Source of the DNA: Cognatilysobacter claricitrinus
Lineage (GTDB): Bacteria; Pseudomonadota; Gammaproteobacteria; Xanthomonadales; Xanthomonadaceae
Reading direction: 5' to 3'
Assembly (NCBI RefSeq): GCF_045866565.1
Contig: NZ_BAAFZV010000002.1
Location: 1,410,041 to 1,474,040 of the forward strand
DNA: 64,000 bases
The position numbers and the translations under genes are program-made. Of the stretch, positions 33,649 through 42,040 are shown piece by piece (the stretch's first letter is position 1; each line of letters begins with the position of its first letter). The notes under the pieces are model-generated. The model was not told the origin of the DNA. It saw only the letters and a list, made by a program, of their open reading frames with translations, and made no database searches.

Positions 33649-35388
33649 ATGAGCCAACGCTACGACGAGTACGGCAGCGTCCCGGTCGACCCGGTGACGG
33701 GCATCTACCGCCTCGGCGCGAACGGCCCAAGCCTCGCCACCGCGATCGCCGCCGCCGCGGCGACGCGCCGCAAGGTCGCGCTGCTGCACATCGACATCGA
33801 CATGTTCGGTTCGATCAACAGCAACATGGGCGAGACGGTCGGCGACCAGGTGCTCGCGGCCGTGGCGCAACGCCTGCGCAACGCGATGCCCACCGATGCC
33901 TGGCTGTGGCGGCGCGGGACGGACGAATTCGTCGCCGGCATCGGCTACCGCGAGGGCGAGCCCGATGGCGAGGCGCTCGCCGAGCGCATGCGCGACGCGT
34001 TCGAAGTCCCGCTGTCGATCCCGCCGTACACGTTGCCGATCACCATCTCGATCGGCATCGCCGTATTTCCCGACCACGCGCAGAACGCGGCCGCGCTGCT
34101 CGCCACCGCCGAACACGCGCTGCGCCATGCGAAGCAGACGGGCCTCGACAACGTCGGACTGTATTCGGGGCGCCCCGATCGCGGCCCGATCAACGACGGC
34201 TTCGCGCAACGCTTCGCCGATGCGTTCGATCGCGACGAGTTCCGGCTGTTCTACCAGCCGTTCGTCAACGGGCATGACGGCTCGCTCGGCGGCTTTTCCG
34301 CGCTGCTGCGCTGGAACTCGGAAGGCAACGGCCTGCTGCGTCCCAATCGTTTCCTCGACATCGTCGAACGCGTCGGCCTTTCGGCGCGGCTGGGTTCATG
34401 GGTAGTGGAAGCGGCGGCGCGACAGCTCGCGCAATGGCGCGATGAAGGCATCGACTACCTCACCATCTCCGTCCACCTGCCGACGACGCTGCTCTCGCAA
34501 CCGGACTGCCGTGATCGCATCGGCGAGTTGCTGCATCGCCTCAATCTGCCGGGCCGCGCGCTCGAGTTCGAGGTGCCCGAAGGCGCGTTGTCACTGGATG
34601 CGCGGCATACCTACGAGACGCTGGTCGGCCTGCGCGAGCTCGGCGCCTGCCTGACCGTGCAGGATTTCGGCCTCGGCGGGCTGTCGTTCGCCGCGCTCGC
34701 GCAGTACCCGCTCGACCGTCTGAAGATCGACCGCAGCTTCATCCGCAACGTCACCAGCGATACGCGGTCGGCGGCGATCGTGCGCGGCATCATCGCGATG
34801 GGCCATCGCCTCGACATGAAGGTCTGCGCGAAAGGCGTCGAGAGCGAGGCGGAACTGGGCTTCCTGCGCCGCAACCACTGCGACTTCTTCCAGGGCTACA
34901 TCTTCAGCGCGCCGCAGCCCGCCGAAGCGCTGGCCGACCTGATCCGCAAGCGCTTCCTGCTGCCCGAAGCGTTCGCGCAGACGCGCCCGGAACGCACGCT
35001 GCTGCTGCTGGACGACGAGGAAAACGTGCTGCGTTCGCTCGTGCGCCTGTTCCGTCGCGACGGCTACCACATCCTCACCGCGAACTCGGTGCGTGAAGCA
35101 TTCGACCTGCTCGCCGCGAACCGCGTGCAGGTCATCGTGTCCGATCAGCGCATGCCGGACATGAGCGGCACCGAGTTCCTCGCACGCGTGCGCGACCTGT
35201 ATCCCGACACCGTGCGCATGGTGCTCTCGGGTTACACCGACCTCGCGACAATCACGGAAGCGATCAACCACGGCGCGATCTATCGCTTCCTCACCAAGCC
35301 GTGGAACGACGACGAACTTCGCGAGCACATCCAGGCCGCGTTCCGTGCGCACGAACGCCGCAACGCGGGCGAGGAAGTCGGCTTCTAA
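33649..35388 (+). CDS. degenerate GGDEF-EAL protein with C-terminal receiver domain (RavR-like architecture)
   Basis: 579 residues in the unusual order GGDEF (about 1-170), EAL (about 185-440), REC (about 450-575). The GGDEF signature is RRGTDEF (residue 90). The EAL signature is GFSALLRW (residue 215), Glu replaced by Ser, and the DDFG loop reads VQDFGLG; KIDRSFI and GYIFSAP are kept. Catalysis in either domain is therefore doubtful. The receiver is intact (LLLDDEENV, phospho-Asp in VSDQRMPDMS, KPW). The order and the setting in a flagellar cluster resemble the Rav signalling genes of Xanthomonas campestris. It probably binds c-di-GMP or GTP as an effector, with output set by phosphorylation. 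Confidence 0.88.
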   Translation: MSQRYDEYGSVPVDPVTGIYRLGANGPSLATAIAAAAATRRKVALLHIDIDMFGSINSNMGETVGDQVLAAVAQRLRNAMPTDAWLWRRGTDEFVAGIGYREGEPDGEALAERMRDAFEVPLSIPPYTLPITISIGIAVFPDHAQNAAALLATAEHALRHAKQTGLDNVGLYSGRPDRGPINDGFAQRFADAFDRDEFRLFYQPFVNGHDGSLGGFSALLRWNSEGNGLLRPNRFLDIVERVGLSARLGSWVVEAAARQLAQWRDEGIDYLTISVHLPTTLLSQPDCRDRIGELLHRLNLPGRALEFEVPEGALSLDARHTYETLVGLRELGACLTVQDFGLGGLSFAALAQYPLDRLKIDRSFIRNVTSDTRSAAIVRGIIAMGHRLDMKVCAKGVESEAELGFLRRNHCDFFQGYIFSAPQPAEALADLIRKRFLLPEAFAQTRPERTLLLLDDEENVLRSLVRLFRRDGYHILTANSVREAFDLLAANRVQVIVSDQRMPDMSGTEFLARVRDLYPDTVRMVLSGYTDLATITEAINHGAIYRFLTKPWNDDELREHIQAAFRAHERRNAGEEVGF

Positions 35389-35477
35389 CCGGCGTGTGCA
35401 GCAGCTCCCGCGCCCTCACCCGCATATAACGACGGGTCGGTAAGGTCGCGCGTTGCCTGCGTTACAGCACGTCGCCA

Positions 35478-36509
35478 ATGGGTCAGCGCCTCGCGCAACT
35501 AGCGGAACTCGTATCCAGCGCCCGCACCGGGGAAGACCTCGTGCGTCCGCTGCTTCGCTTGCTGGTGCATTCCACCGGCATGACCACCGCGCTGCTCACC
35601 GAACCCGATGACGAGCCCGGCATGCAGCGCGTCGCCTACGTGCACGACGAAGGCATGGGTATCCGGGAAGGGCTGCGCATTCCGTGGAACGAAACGCTGT
35701 GCAAGCGTGCGTTCGAGGAAGGGCGGCTGTACGTGCAGTGCGCCGGCACGCCGTTCGCGGACCTCTGGATCGCGCGCGAATACGGCATCCGCACCTTCGT
35801 GTCGGTGCCCGTTCGCATCGACGACACGATGATCGGCACGCTGTGCGCGATGAGCCCGCATGAAGTGGCGACGACGACCAACGCGGTGTGGGCGCCCGAG
35901 GTCATCGCACGCCTGATCGCCGAATTCGCCGCGCGCGAACGGCTGGTGCGCGACTGCGAAGCCTCGCAGGAGCAGCTCACCGCCCGTGCGCACAAGGACC
36001 CGCTCACCCGGCTGCCTAACCGCGAATACGTGTTCGAGACACTCGCGCGCATGCTCGCGTGGGCGCGTCGCGACGGCATGGGCCTGATCGTCGGCTTCAT
36101 CGACCTCGACGACTTCAAGGCGGTGAACGATCGCCACGGGCATCAGATCGGCGACCTGTTCCTGGTCGCGATGGCGAACCGCCTGCGCGGCTCGCTGCGC
36201 CGCGCCGACCTGCTCGGGCGCATCGGCGGCGACGAATTCATCGTGGTCGCGCCCGTGGCCCGCGGGATGGAGGACCGCGCGCAGGACGTGCTGCAGAGCT
36301 GGCTGACACGCCGCACGACGACGTCGTTCCATGTCGGTGGACTGCAGGTCAGGAGCAGCGGCGCGAGCATCGGCCTGGTGCAGGCGAAAACCGATGAGGA
36401 GGCCGAAGACGTGATCGCGCGGGCCGATGCGGCGATGTACGCCGTCAAGCGCGCGCGTCAGGAACGCATGCAACGCGCCGAGGGCGGCGCCGCCTCGTCA
36501 GGCGTGTGA
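35478..36509 (+). CDS. GAF-domain diguanylate cyclase
   Basis: 343 residues. An N-terminal GAF domain (about 1-160; IPWNETLCKRAFEEG, IRTFVSVPVRIDD) leads through a short coiled coil into a GGDEF domain (about 172-335). The active-site signature GRIGGDEF is intact at residue 250, and RRAD five residues before it is an intact product-inhibition I-site. It should make c-di-GMP from GTP under control of the GAF ligand and be feedback-limited. Its 3' end overlaps the convergent kinase gene by 12 bases. Confidence 0.93.
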   Translation: MGQRLAQLAELVSSARTGEDLVRPLLRLLVHSTGMTTALLTEPDDEPGMQRVAYVHDEGMGIREGLRIPWNETLCKRAFEEGRLYVQCAGTPFADLWIAREYGIRTFVSVPVRIDDTMIGTLCAMSPHEVATTTNAVWAPEVIARLIAEFAARERLVRDCEASQEQLTARAHKDPLTRLPNREYVFETLARMLAWARRDGMGLIVGFIDLDDFKAVNDRHGHQIGDLFLVAMANRLRGSLRRADLLGRIGGDEFIVVAPVARGMEDRAQDVLQSWLTRRTTTSFHVGGLQVRSSGASIGLVQAKTDEEAEDVIARADAAMYAVKRARQERMQRAEGGAASSGV

Positions 36510-37751
36510 GGTCGTCGCTTCCGGCTGCTTGATCGGCAGCACCACGCGGAACGTCGTGCCGTGTCCGACCGCGCTGTGCACTTCGATGCGGCCGTGGTGC
36601 TTCTCGACGATGCGGTAGGAGATCGCGAGGCCCAATCCGGTGCCGCGCCCGATCGGCTTGGTGGTGAAGAACGGATCGAAGATGCGGCCGAGCGTTTCCT
36701 CGGGAATGCCGCAGCCGGTGTCGGCGATGCTCACCCACACCTCGTCGTTCTCCTGCCCGCACGCGAGGGTGATCACGCCGCGTTCGGCGATCGACTGCCC
36801 GGCGTTGATCATAAGGTTCATGAAGACCTGGTTGATCTCGGACGCGTGGCATTCGACCAGCGGGATCTCGCTGTAGATCTTGTCGAGCTTGACCTTGTAC
36901 TTGAGGTCGTTCCACACGATGTTGAGCGTGGATTCCAGGCCTTTGATCAGATCGGACGGCCGCATCGTCTCGTTGCGACCGACGTGCGAGAACTCCTTGA
37001 GGTCCTGCACGATGCGCGTGACGCGCTCGATGCCTTCGCGCGACTCGTCGAGCAGCTGCGGCAGGTCGCCGAGGATGAAGTCGATGTCGAGCTTCTCGCG
37101 GTGCGCGCGGATGTCGTTGCGGTAGATCAGCGGATCCGGCGCCGCGAGCGCGCTCGAATACGTCTCGATCATCGCGAACAGCGCGCCCATGTACTCGCGC
37201 AACGTGCCGAGGTTGCTGTGCACGTAGCCGATCGGGTTGTTGATCTCGTGCGCGACGCCGGCGGCGAGCTGGCCGATCGACGCCATCTTTTCCGACTGCA
37301 GCAGCTGCTCCTGCGCGCCCGAGAGCGAGCGGTAGGCGCGTTCGAGTTCGTCGTGGCGCTGCTGCAGTTCGCGCTCGCGCGCGCTGCGCGCGGAGATGTC
37401 GGTCATGGCGACGAAGCGCAGGTTCGCGTTGTCGCCGCTGCCGCAGAAGACTTCGATCGCGAGGATGACGTCCGGTCGCACCTGCACGTCGCGGCGCGAA
37501 TGGCCCTGCACGCAGGCGATCGACCAGTCCTGCTCGGTGGTCAGCGTCAGAAGGCGTTTGAGCGCGTCGTGGTCGCCGTGCGTACCGGGCTCGAGCCGCG
37601 ATGCGAGGCGTCGCGCGCTGGCATTGGCGTAGGCGAGTTCGCCATGCGCGTCGAGCAGCAGCACGGCCATCGGCGCGACATCGGCCGCCCAGTGCATCTG
37701 GGCCGACCACGGATTCGAAGGATCGGGTATCGAGGTCTCGTTCGCGCTCAT
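36498..37751 (-). CDS. cytoplasmic PAS-domain sensor histidine kinase
   Basis: 417 residues with no membrane helices. PAS domain about 18-115, coiled coil (RERELQQRHDELERAY), HisKA with the phosphorylated His in GVAHEINNPIGYVHSN, then HATPase (LMINAGQSIAERG, DTGCGIPEE, GRGTGLGLAIS). The ATG at 37751 overlaps the flgN stop (ATGA), which fixes the start and makes it the last gene of a flgM-flgN-kinase unit. No receiver gene lies beside it in the operon; the convergent GGDEF-EAL-REC protein is the nearest candidate partner. Confidence 0.9.
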   Translation of the reverse strand: MSANETSIPDPSNPWSAQMHWAADVAPMAVLLLDAHGELAYANASARRLASRLEPGTHGDHDALKRLLTLTTEQDWSIACVQGHSRRDVQVRPDVILAIEVFCGSGDNANLRFVAMTDISARSARERELQQRHDELERAYRSLSGAQEQLLQSEKMASIGQLAAGVAHEINNPIGYVHSNLGTLREYMGALFAMIETYSSALAAPDPLIYRNDIRAHREKLDIDFILGDLPQLLDESREGIERVTRIVQDLKEFSHVGRNETMRPSDLIKGLESTLNIVWNDLKYKVKLDKIYSEIPLVECHASEINQVFMNLMINAGQSIAERGVITLACGQENDEVWVSIADTGCGIPEETLGRIFDPFFTTKPIGRGTGLGLAISYRIVEKHHGRIEVHSAVGHGTTFRVVLPIKQPEATTSHA

Positions 37752-38116
37752 CCCACGCCCAGGCATCGCGACTGCGGGCGAACGCCCGCCTGACCTCCGG
37801 CATCGTACACGCCGGAACTCTCTACGCGACCCAGGTGGCGCAGCGCCCACGTCACTTCACGACGCCGGCGCGAAAGCAGGATGCCGTTCGCACGGTTGAG
37901 CTCGCTAAGCGCGGTGACGCGCATTGCGTCGGCATGGCCGGGCTTCAGCGACTCCGCGGTGCGCAGCGCCGTGATCTTGGCCTGCGTCGAACGCAGCAGC
38001 GCGTCGGCGTCGTTGTCGAGCAATGCCTGCCGCTCGTCCTGCAGTGCACGTTCGAGCGCGTCGAGCGCTTCACCCACCTGAGCGGGCGATGGTGCATGGA
38101 AGGCGGCGGCGAGCAT
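37748..38116 (-). CDS. flgN: FlgN-family flagellar export chaperone
   Basis: 122 residues, all-helical: LERALQDERQALLDNDADALLRSTQAKITAL is the FlgN-like helix and NRANGILLSRRRREV a conserved C-terminal segment. FlgN escorts the hook-filament junction proteins FlgK and FlgL to the export gate. It lies 3 bp after flgM and overlaps the kinase start by four bases. Confidence 0.85.
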   Translation of the reverse strand: MLAAAFHAPSPAQVGEALDALERALQDERQALLDNDADALLRSTQAKITALRTAESLKPGHADAMRVTALSELNRANGILLSRRRREVTWALRHLGRVESSGVYDAGGQAGVRPQSRCLGVG

Positions 38117-38119
38117 GGC

Positions 38120-38434
38120 TTATCCCCTCATTTGGCGCTCGAGCGCGACCAGTCGATTCGCGATGTCCTGCGGATTGATCTGGTAGCTGCCGTCGTCGAG
38201 CGCTGCACGCACGGCATTGACCTTGGCCATGTCGAGCGGTGCGGACTGGCCGAGCTTGGATTCCACTGCAGCCTGCAGGCCGGTGGCTTCGCCGGTGAGG
38301 CGAACGCTGTCGGCTGCCGGCGCGGCGGCGACGGGCTGGGAACGGTCGGTACCCGCACGCGCCACGCTGGACGACGCCGCGGTGTCGACGACACGGGACG
38401 GGGCTGGGCTCAGGCCATCGATCTTGGTGGTCAT
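38120..38434 (-). CDS. flgM: anti-sigma-28 factor FlgM
   Basis: 104 residues. A disordered Ala/Ser-rich N-terminus precedes the FliA-binding helices (MAKVNAVRAALDDGSYQINPQDIANRLVALERQM). It holds sigma-28 inactive until it is exported through the completed hook. A sigma-28 promoter is readable 32 bases upstream, so flgM is itself under the sigma factor it inhibits. Confidence 0.93.
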   Translation of the reverse strand: MTTKIDGLSPAPSRVVDTAASSSVARAGTDRSQPVAAAPAADSVRLTGEATGLQAAVESKLGQSAPLDMAKVNAVRAALDDGSYQINPQDIANRLVALERQMRG

Positions 38435-38465
38435 GGCGAACTCCGGGAATGAGCGGTCATGGCCA

Positions 38466-38492
38466 GTAACGGCGACCCGCAGCCGGACTTGA
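38466..38492 (-). promoter_or_regulatory. sigma-28 (FliA) promoter of flgM-flgN-kinase
   Basis: Minus strand: TCAAGTCC, 11-base spacer, GCCGTTAC. Confidence 0.85.
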
Positions 38493-38533
38493 GGCCCACG
38501 CCACAGATTTTTTTTTGCGGGCCGGACGGGCGG

Positions 38534-39220
38534 TCATTGCAGCACTTCGACGACCCCGTCGGCGACCAGCCGGCCGCGCACGATCCGCTTGGACTCCAGG
38601 TTTTCCACGGCCACCACCGCCCCGGCCATCGCGCCTCCCAGCGCGCGGCCGCCCATCCTTACTTCGATGCCACCCGCCCGCGACACCAGCACGACCGGAT
38701 CCCCGCGCTTCAGCGCCCCCGCGCCGTCGGCCAGATCCCCGGCCGTCACCACCGCGCCCGCCGGCATGGCGCGACGGGCGATGTGCCCGGCAACCTGCGA
38801 CGGATCGGACATCCCCACCCCACTGCCGCCCGCGACATCACGGCGCTGCACGGCAAGCTGCGCAGCGTTGATCGCCATGCCCGCCTGCACGGGCGCGACC
38901 AGCACGACGACATCGGCGTCTCGACGCACGCGCGCGGGCACGGTGAGCCGCCAGCCCGACGCGTCGGGGCAGCGGACCTCGGCCATGCGCGGCCCGAGCG
39001 CGACGCCCTGCAGCGGCTGGCTGCACGCCGGCATGCGCACCGCGGCGTCGACGCGCGCCTCGACCTGCGCCCCATTGCCGCCCAGCGCGGCCTCGGCGGC
39101 TTTCAGGATGTCGGCCACCGGCGTCACGCCATCGGCCGCGTGCGCCATCAGCACGAACGCGGTCAGCATCGCGGCGATGGCCAGGCGCAGCAGCAGGGAA
39201 ATGCGGGCAGAGCGGTTCAT
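38534..39220 (-). CDS. flgA: flagellar P-ring assembly chaperone FlgA
   Basis: 228 residues with a signal peptide (about 1-28, cut near AHAAD). A central CNTD-like part (PACSQPLQG, the ARVRRDADV region) and a C-terminal SAF domain (RRAMPAGAVVTAGDLADG, VVAVENLESKRIVRG, VVEVLQ at the end). FlgA acts in the periplasm on FlgI. It precedes flgM in the same direction but flgM has its own promoter. Confidence 0.92.
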   Translation of the reverse strand: MNRSARISLLLRLAIAAMLTAFVLMAHAADGVTPVADILKAAEAALGGNGAQVEARVDAAVRMPACSQPLQGVALGPRMAEVRCPDASGWRLTVPARVRRDADVVVLVAPVQAGMAINAAQLAVQRRDVAGGSGVGMSDPSQVAGHIARRAMPAGAVVTAGDLADGAGALKRGDPVVLVSRAGGIEVRMGGRALGGAMAGAVVAVENLESKRIVRGRLVADGVVEVLQ

Positions 39221-39277
39221 GCCGGCACTGAAGCAATCGCCGTGCCGAAGCCGCGACGGCCGGCACGCGTGGGCTGC

Positions 39278-39304
39278 TCAAGGATGCGAAAAAGCCGCCG
39301 ACAA
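39278..39304 (+). promoter_or_regulatory. sigma-28 (FliA) promoter of cheV
   Basis: TCAAGGAT, 11-base spacer, GCCGACAA. The box ends only seven bases before the cheV ATG. Confidence 0.75.
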
Positions 39305-39311
39305 CGCGGGC

Positions 39312-40253
39312 ATGAGCCGCGACCTCCTCGACCGAATCGACCAACGCACGCGCCTGGCCGGCCACAACCGCCTCGCGCTCCTGCTCTTCCGGCTGGGCTC
39401 GCGTCAGCTTTTTGGCGTGAACGTCTTCAAGGTGCAGGAGGTGATCCCGCGCCCGCCGCTGTTCACCCTGCCGCAGCTGCCGCCCGCGTTCGCCGGCGCC
39501 GCCGACGTACGCGGCCGCACCGTGCCCGTACTCGACCTCGCCCGCGCGGTCGGCCACGCCGCCCCGGCCGGCAGCCCGGAGCCGCCGTACCTGGTGGTCA
39601 CCGAGTTCAACCGCACCGTGCAGGGCTTCCTGGTCGCCGGCGTCGAACGCATCGTCAACATCGCCGTCGAGGACATCCAGCCGCCGCCGGACCTCGGCAG
39701 CGAATGCCATTACCTCACCGGCGTCACCCGCTTCCACGGCGAGCTGATCCAGCTGCTGGACGTCGAAAGCGTGCTGGCCGAGGCCGCGCCGCGCGCCGCG
39801 CTGTCGACCGGCGTGCAGCCACTGGTGATCACCACCGACATCCCGCGCGAAGTGCTGGTGGTCGACGACTCCCGCGTCGCCCGCAACCAGATCCGCCAGC
39901 TTCTCGACCAGCTGGGCCTGAACGCGACGCTGCTCTCCGACGGACGCCAGGCGCTCGAACACCTGCAGCAGCTGGCCGAAGGCGGTACACCGCCCGACCG
40001 CCGCTACGCCATGGTGATTTCCGACATCGAGATGCCGGCCATGGACGGGTACACCCTGACGACGGAAATCCGGCGCTCGCCGGCGCTGCGGGGGCTGCAC
40101 GTGCTGCTGCACACCTCGCTTTCGGGCGTGTTCAACCACGCGATGGTCGAGCGGGTGGGCGCGGACGACTTCGTTCCGAAGTATTCGGAGCGGGAACTCG
40201 CGAGCCGGATCGAGGCGCGGATCATGGCGTTGCAGCGGGCACGGGCGGCGTAA
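39312..40253 (+). CDS. cheV: chemotaxis protein CheV (CheW-receiver fusion)
   Basis: 313 residues. N-terminal CheW domain (about 12-160: LLLFRLGSRQLFGVNVFKVQEV, VRGRTVPVLDLAR, FLVAGVERIVNI) and C-terminal receiver (about 178-305: LVVDDSRVARNQI, phospho-Asp in VISDIEMPAMDG, PKYS). CheV couples chemoreceptors to CheA and adapts by phosphorylation. The start matches the family (LLDRIDQRTRLAGHN). Read divergently from flgA. Confidence 0.95.
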   Translation: MSRDLLDRIDQRTRLAGHNRLALLLFRLGSRQLFGVNVFKVQEVIPRPPLFTLPQLPPAFAGAADVRGRTVPVLDLARAVGHAAPAGSPEPPYLVVTEFNRTVQGFLVAGVERIVNIAVEDIQPPPDLGSECHYLTGVTRFHGELIQLLDVESVLAEAAPRAALSTGVQPLVITTDIPREVLVVDDSRVARNQIRQLLDQLGLNATLLSDGRQALEHLQQLAEGGTPPDRRYAMVISDIEMPAMDGYTLTTEIRRSPALRGLHVLLHTSLSGVFNHAMVERVGADDFVPKYSERELASRIEARIMALQRARAA

Positions 40254-40486
40254 TCCCCCTGCTCCGCAAGGTCGGGCCTGTTGAAGCGAAAGCGTTTGGC
40301 CCGCTAGCGCGCGAAACGTCTTTCCTGCCGCTTCGAAAAAGCCACGGCGGCGGCTAGCGCCCGAATCGGAACCAACCGGCAGCAACCGGTCGTTCTCCAA
40401 CGGCTATGCGGCATGCGAAGCGGCCGCAAGCGCTCCGCACCGCGGGAGCAGCCGCACCCCAGGAATCCGGCCGCCAGGACAGCCAC

Positions 40487-40502
40487 TGGCACACGCCTTG
40501 CC
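40487..40502 (+). promoter_or_regulatory. sigma-54 promoter of flgBCDE
   Basis: TGGCAC-ACGCC-TTGCC with the required GG-N10-GC spacing, 37 bases before flgB. The 230 bases between cheV and this site hold no gene I can support. Confidence 0.88.
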
Positions 40503-40538
40503 TAACCCCCTCCGACATCCCGCCCCCGGAGGGGCTAC

Positions 40539-40907
40539 ATGGCCACCGAATCCTTCCTCGGCATCCACGGCACCGCCCTCGCCCTGCGCGAGCAGCGGCT
40601 GCAGCTGCTGTCCGCGAACATCGCGAATGCCGACACGCCCGGTTTCCGGGCGCAGGACATGGACTTCACCAAGGCGCTGAACGCCGCGATGGCGCCCGCC
40701 GCCGACGCCGGCACCGATCCCATCAACGCCGCCGCGGCAGGTGCGCAATTCGACGCCCCCTCCTCGCAGCCCAGCCTCGACGGCAACACCGTCGACGGCG
40801 AGCGCGCCAAGGCCGCGTTCGCGCAGGCCTCGCTCGAGTACCGCGCGTCGCTCAACTTCATCGAATCGAAGGTGCGCACCATGCTCACCGCGATCACCGG
40901 GCAGTGA
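40539..40907 (+). CDS. flgB: proximal rod protein FlgB
   Basis: 122 residues. SANIANADTPGFRAQDMDF is the rod/hook N-terminal signature and the C-terminal helix EYRASLNFIESKVRTMLTAITGQ closes the rod helix bundle. First gene of the flgBCDE operon behind a sigma-54 promoter; 10 bp before flgC. Confidence 0.95.
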   Translation: MATESFLGIHGTALALREQRLQLLSANIANADTPGFRAQDMDFTKALNAAMAPAADAGTDPINAAAAGAQFDAPSSQPSLDGNTVDGERAKAAFAQASLEYRASLNFIESKVRTMLTAITGQ

Positions 40908-40917
40908 GGCGTAACGC

Positions 40918-41325
40918 ATGAGCAACCTGCCCATCTTCGACGTCGCCGGCAGCGCCATGGGCGCGCAGCAGGTTCGGCTGTCGACCGTCGCGTCCAACCT
41001 CGCCAACGCCAACTCGATTTCCGGCAAGGCCGAGGACACCTTCCGCGCCAAGATGCCCGTGTTCGAAGCGACGCCTGTCGAAGGCGATCCCGCGCTCGCC
41101 GGCGTCAAGGTGCAGACCGTCACCGAATCGAACGCCGCGCCGCTCAAGCGCTACGAGCCCGGCAACCCGCTCGCCGACGACAAGGGCTACGTGTACGCGC
41201 CGGACATCGATCCGGTCGCGCAGATGGTCGACATGATTTCCGCCTCGCGCAGCTACCAGGCGAACGTCGAGGTCTTCAACACCGCCAAGGAACTCGCGGT
41301 CGCCACGCTCAACCTCGGCCGCTGA
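40918..41325 (+). CDS. flgC: proximal rod protein FlgC
   Basis: 135 residues. STVASNLANANSISGKAEDTF is the N-terminal rod signature, YVYAPDIDPVAQMVDMISASRSYQANVEVFNTAKEL the C-terminal one. Part of the flgBCDE operon. Confidence 0.96.
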   Translation: MSNLPIFDVAGSAMGAQQVRLSTVASNLANANSISGKAEDTFRAKMPVFEATPVEGDPALAGVKVQTVTESNAAPLKRYEPGNPLADDKGYVYAPDIDPVAQMVDMISASRSYQANVEVFNTAKELAVATLNLGR

Positions 41326-41344
41326 GGCCTGAAGGATCCATGAC

Positions 41345-42001
41345 ATGACCACCGTGAATTCCGCCACCGACGCGTTGTCGCAATACACCGTCAGTTCGGC
41401 GACGAAGAAGTCGCAGCTCGGCCAGGCCGACTTCCTCAAGCTGATGACCGAACAGCTCAAGAACCAGGATCCGCTCAAGCCGCTCGATGGCACGCAGATG
41501 CTCGGCCAGCTCGCGCAGTTCTCCACCGTGCAGGGCATCAACGGCATGCAGGACGCGCTCGGCGCCGTCGCCAACGTGATGGAGTCCGACCAGACGCTGC
41601 GCGCTGCATCGCTGGTCGGCCACGACGCGCTGGTCGATACCGACACCGTGCAGCTCGACGCCGGCACCGGCGTGAGCGGCGAAGTCGTCGCGACGTCGTC
41701 GGGAATGATCAACGTCGAAATCGTCGACGGCGCAGGCCAGGTGATCGACCGCGTGCCGATCGAATCGATGGGCGCCGGCAACGTGGCGTGGAGCTGGGAC
41801 GGCAAGGCGCTCGACGGCAGCACCGCGCCCGCCGGCACCTACACCATCCGCGCGACCACCGGCACCGGCGAATCGACCGAAGCGCTTTCCACGCGCGTGT
41901 CGTCGCATGTCGACAGCGTGTCGATCGAGGCCAGCGGTCTCGTCCTCAATCTTCGCGGCATCGGCCCGCAACCGCTGTCGTCCGTGCGACGCATCGGCTG
42001 A
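41345..42001 (+). CDS. flgD: hook cap / hook assembly scaffold FlgD
   Basis: 218 residues. QADFLKLMTEQLKNQDPLKP followed by LDGTQMLGQLAQFSTVQGI is the FlgD signature; the C-terminal part contains the FlgD Ig-like and Tudor-like domains (VAWSWDGKALDGSTAPAGTY). Caps the growing hook and is needed before FlgE assembly. Confidence 0.95.
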   Translation: MTTVNSATDALSQYTVSSATKKSQLGQADFLKLMTEQLKNQDPLKPLDGTQMLGQLAQFSTVQGINGMQDALGAVANVMESDQTLRAASLVGHDALVDTDTVQLDAGTGVSGEVVATSSGMINVEIVDGAGQVIDRVPIESMGAGNVAWSWDGKALDGSTAPAGTYTIRATTGTGESTEALSTRVSSHVDSVSIEASGLVLNLRGIGPQPLSSVRRIG

Positions 42002-42040
42002 TCCCACTGACACGTCGCACGCATCTACAGGAGTCAATCC

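Noticed and set aside
35420..35470. TAAGGTCG...GCGTTACA as a sigma-28 promoter of the GAF-GGDEF gene
   Set aside because: Spacer is 10 instead of 11 and the -35 half lacks the AAGT core.
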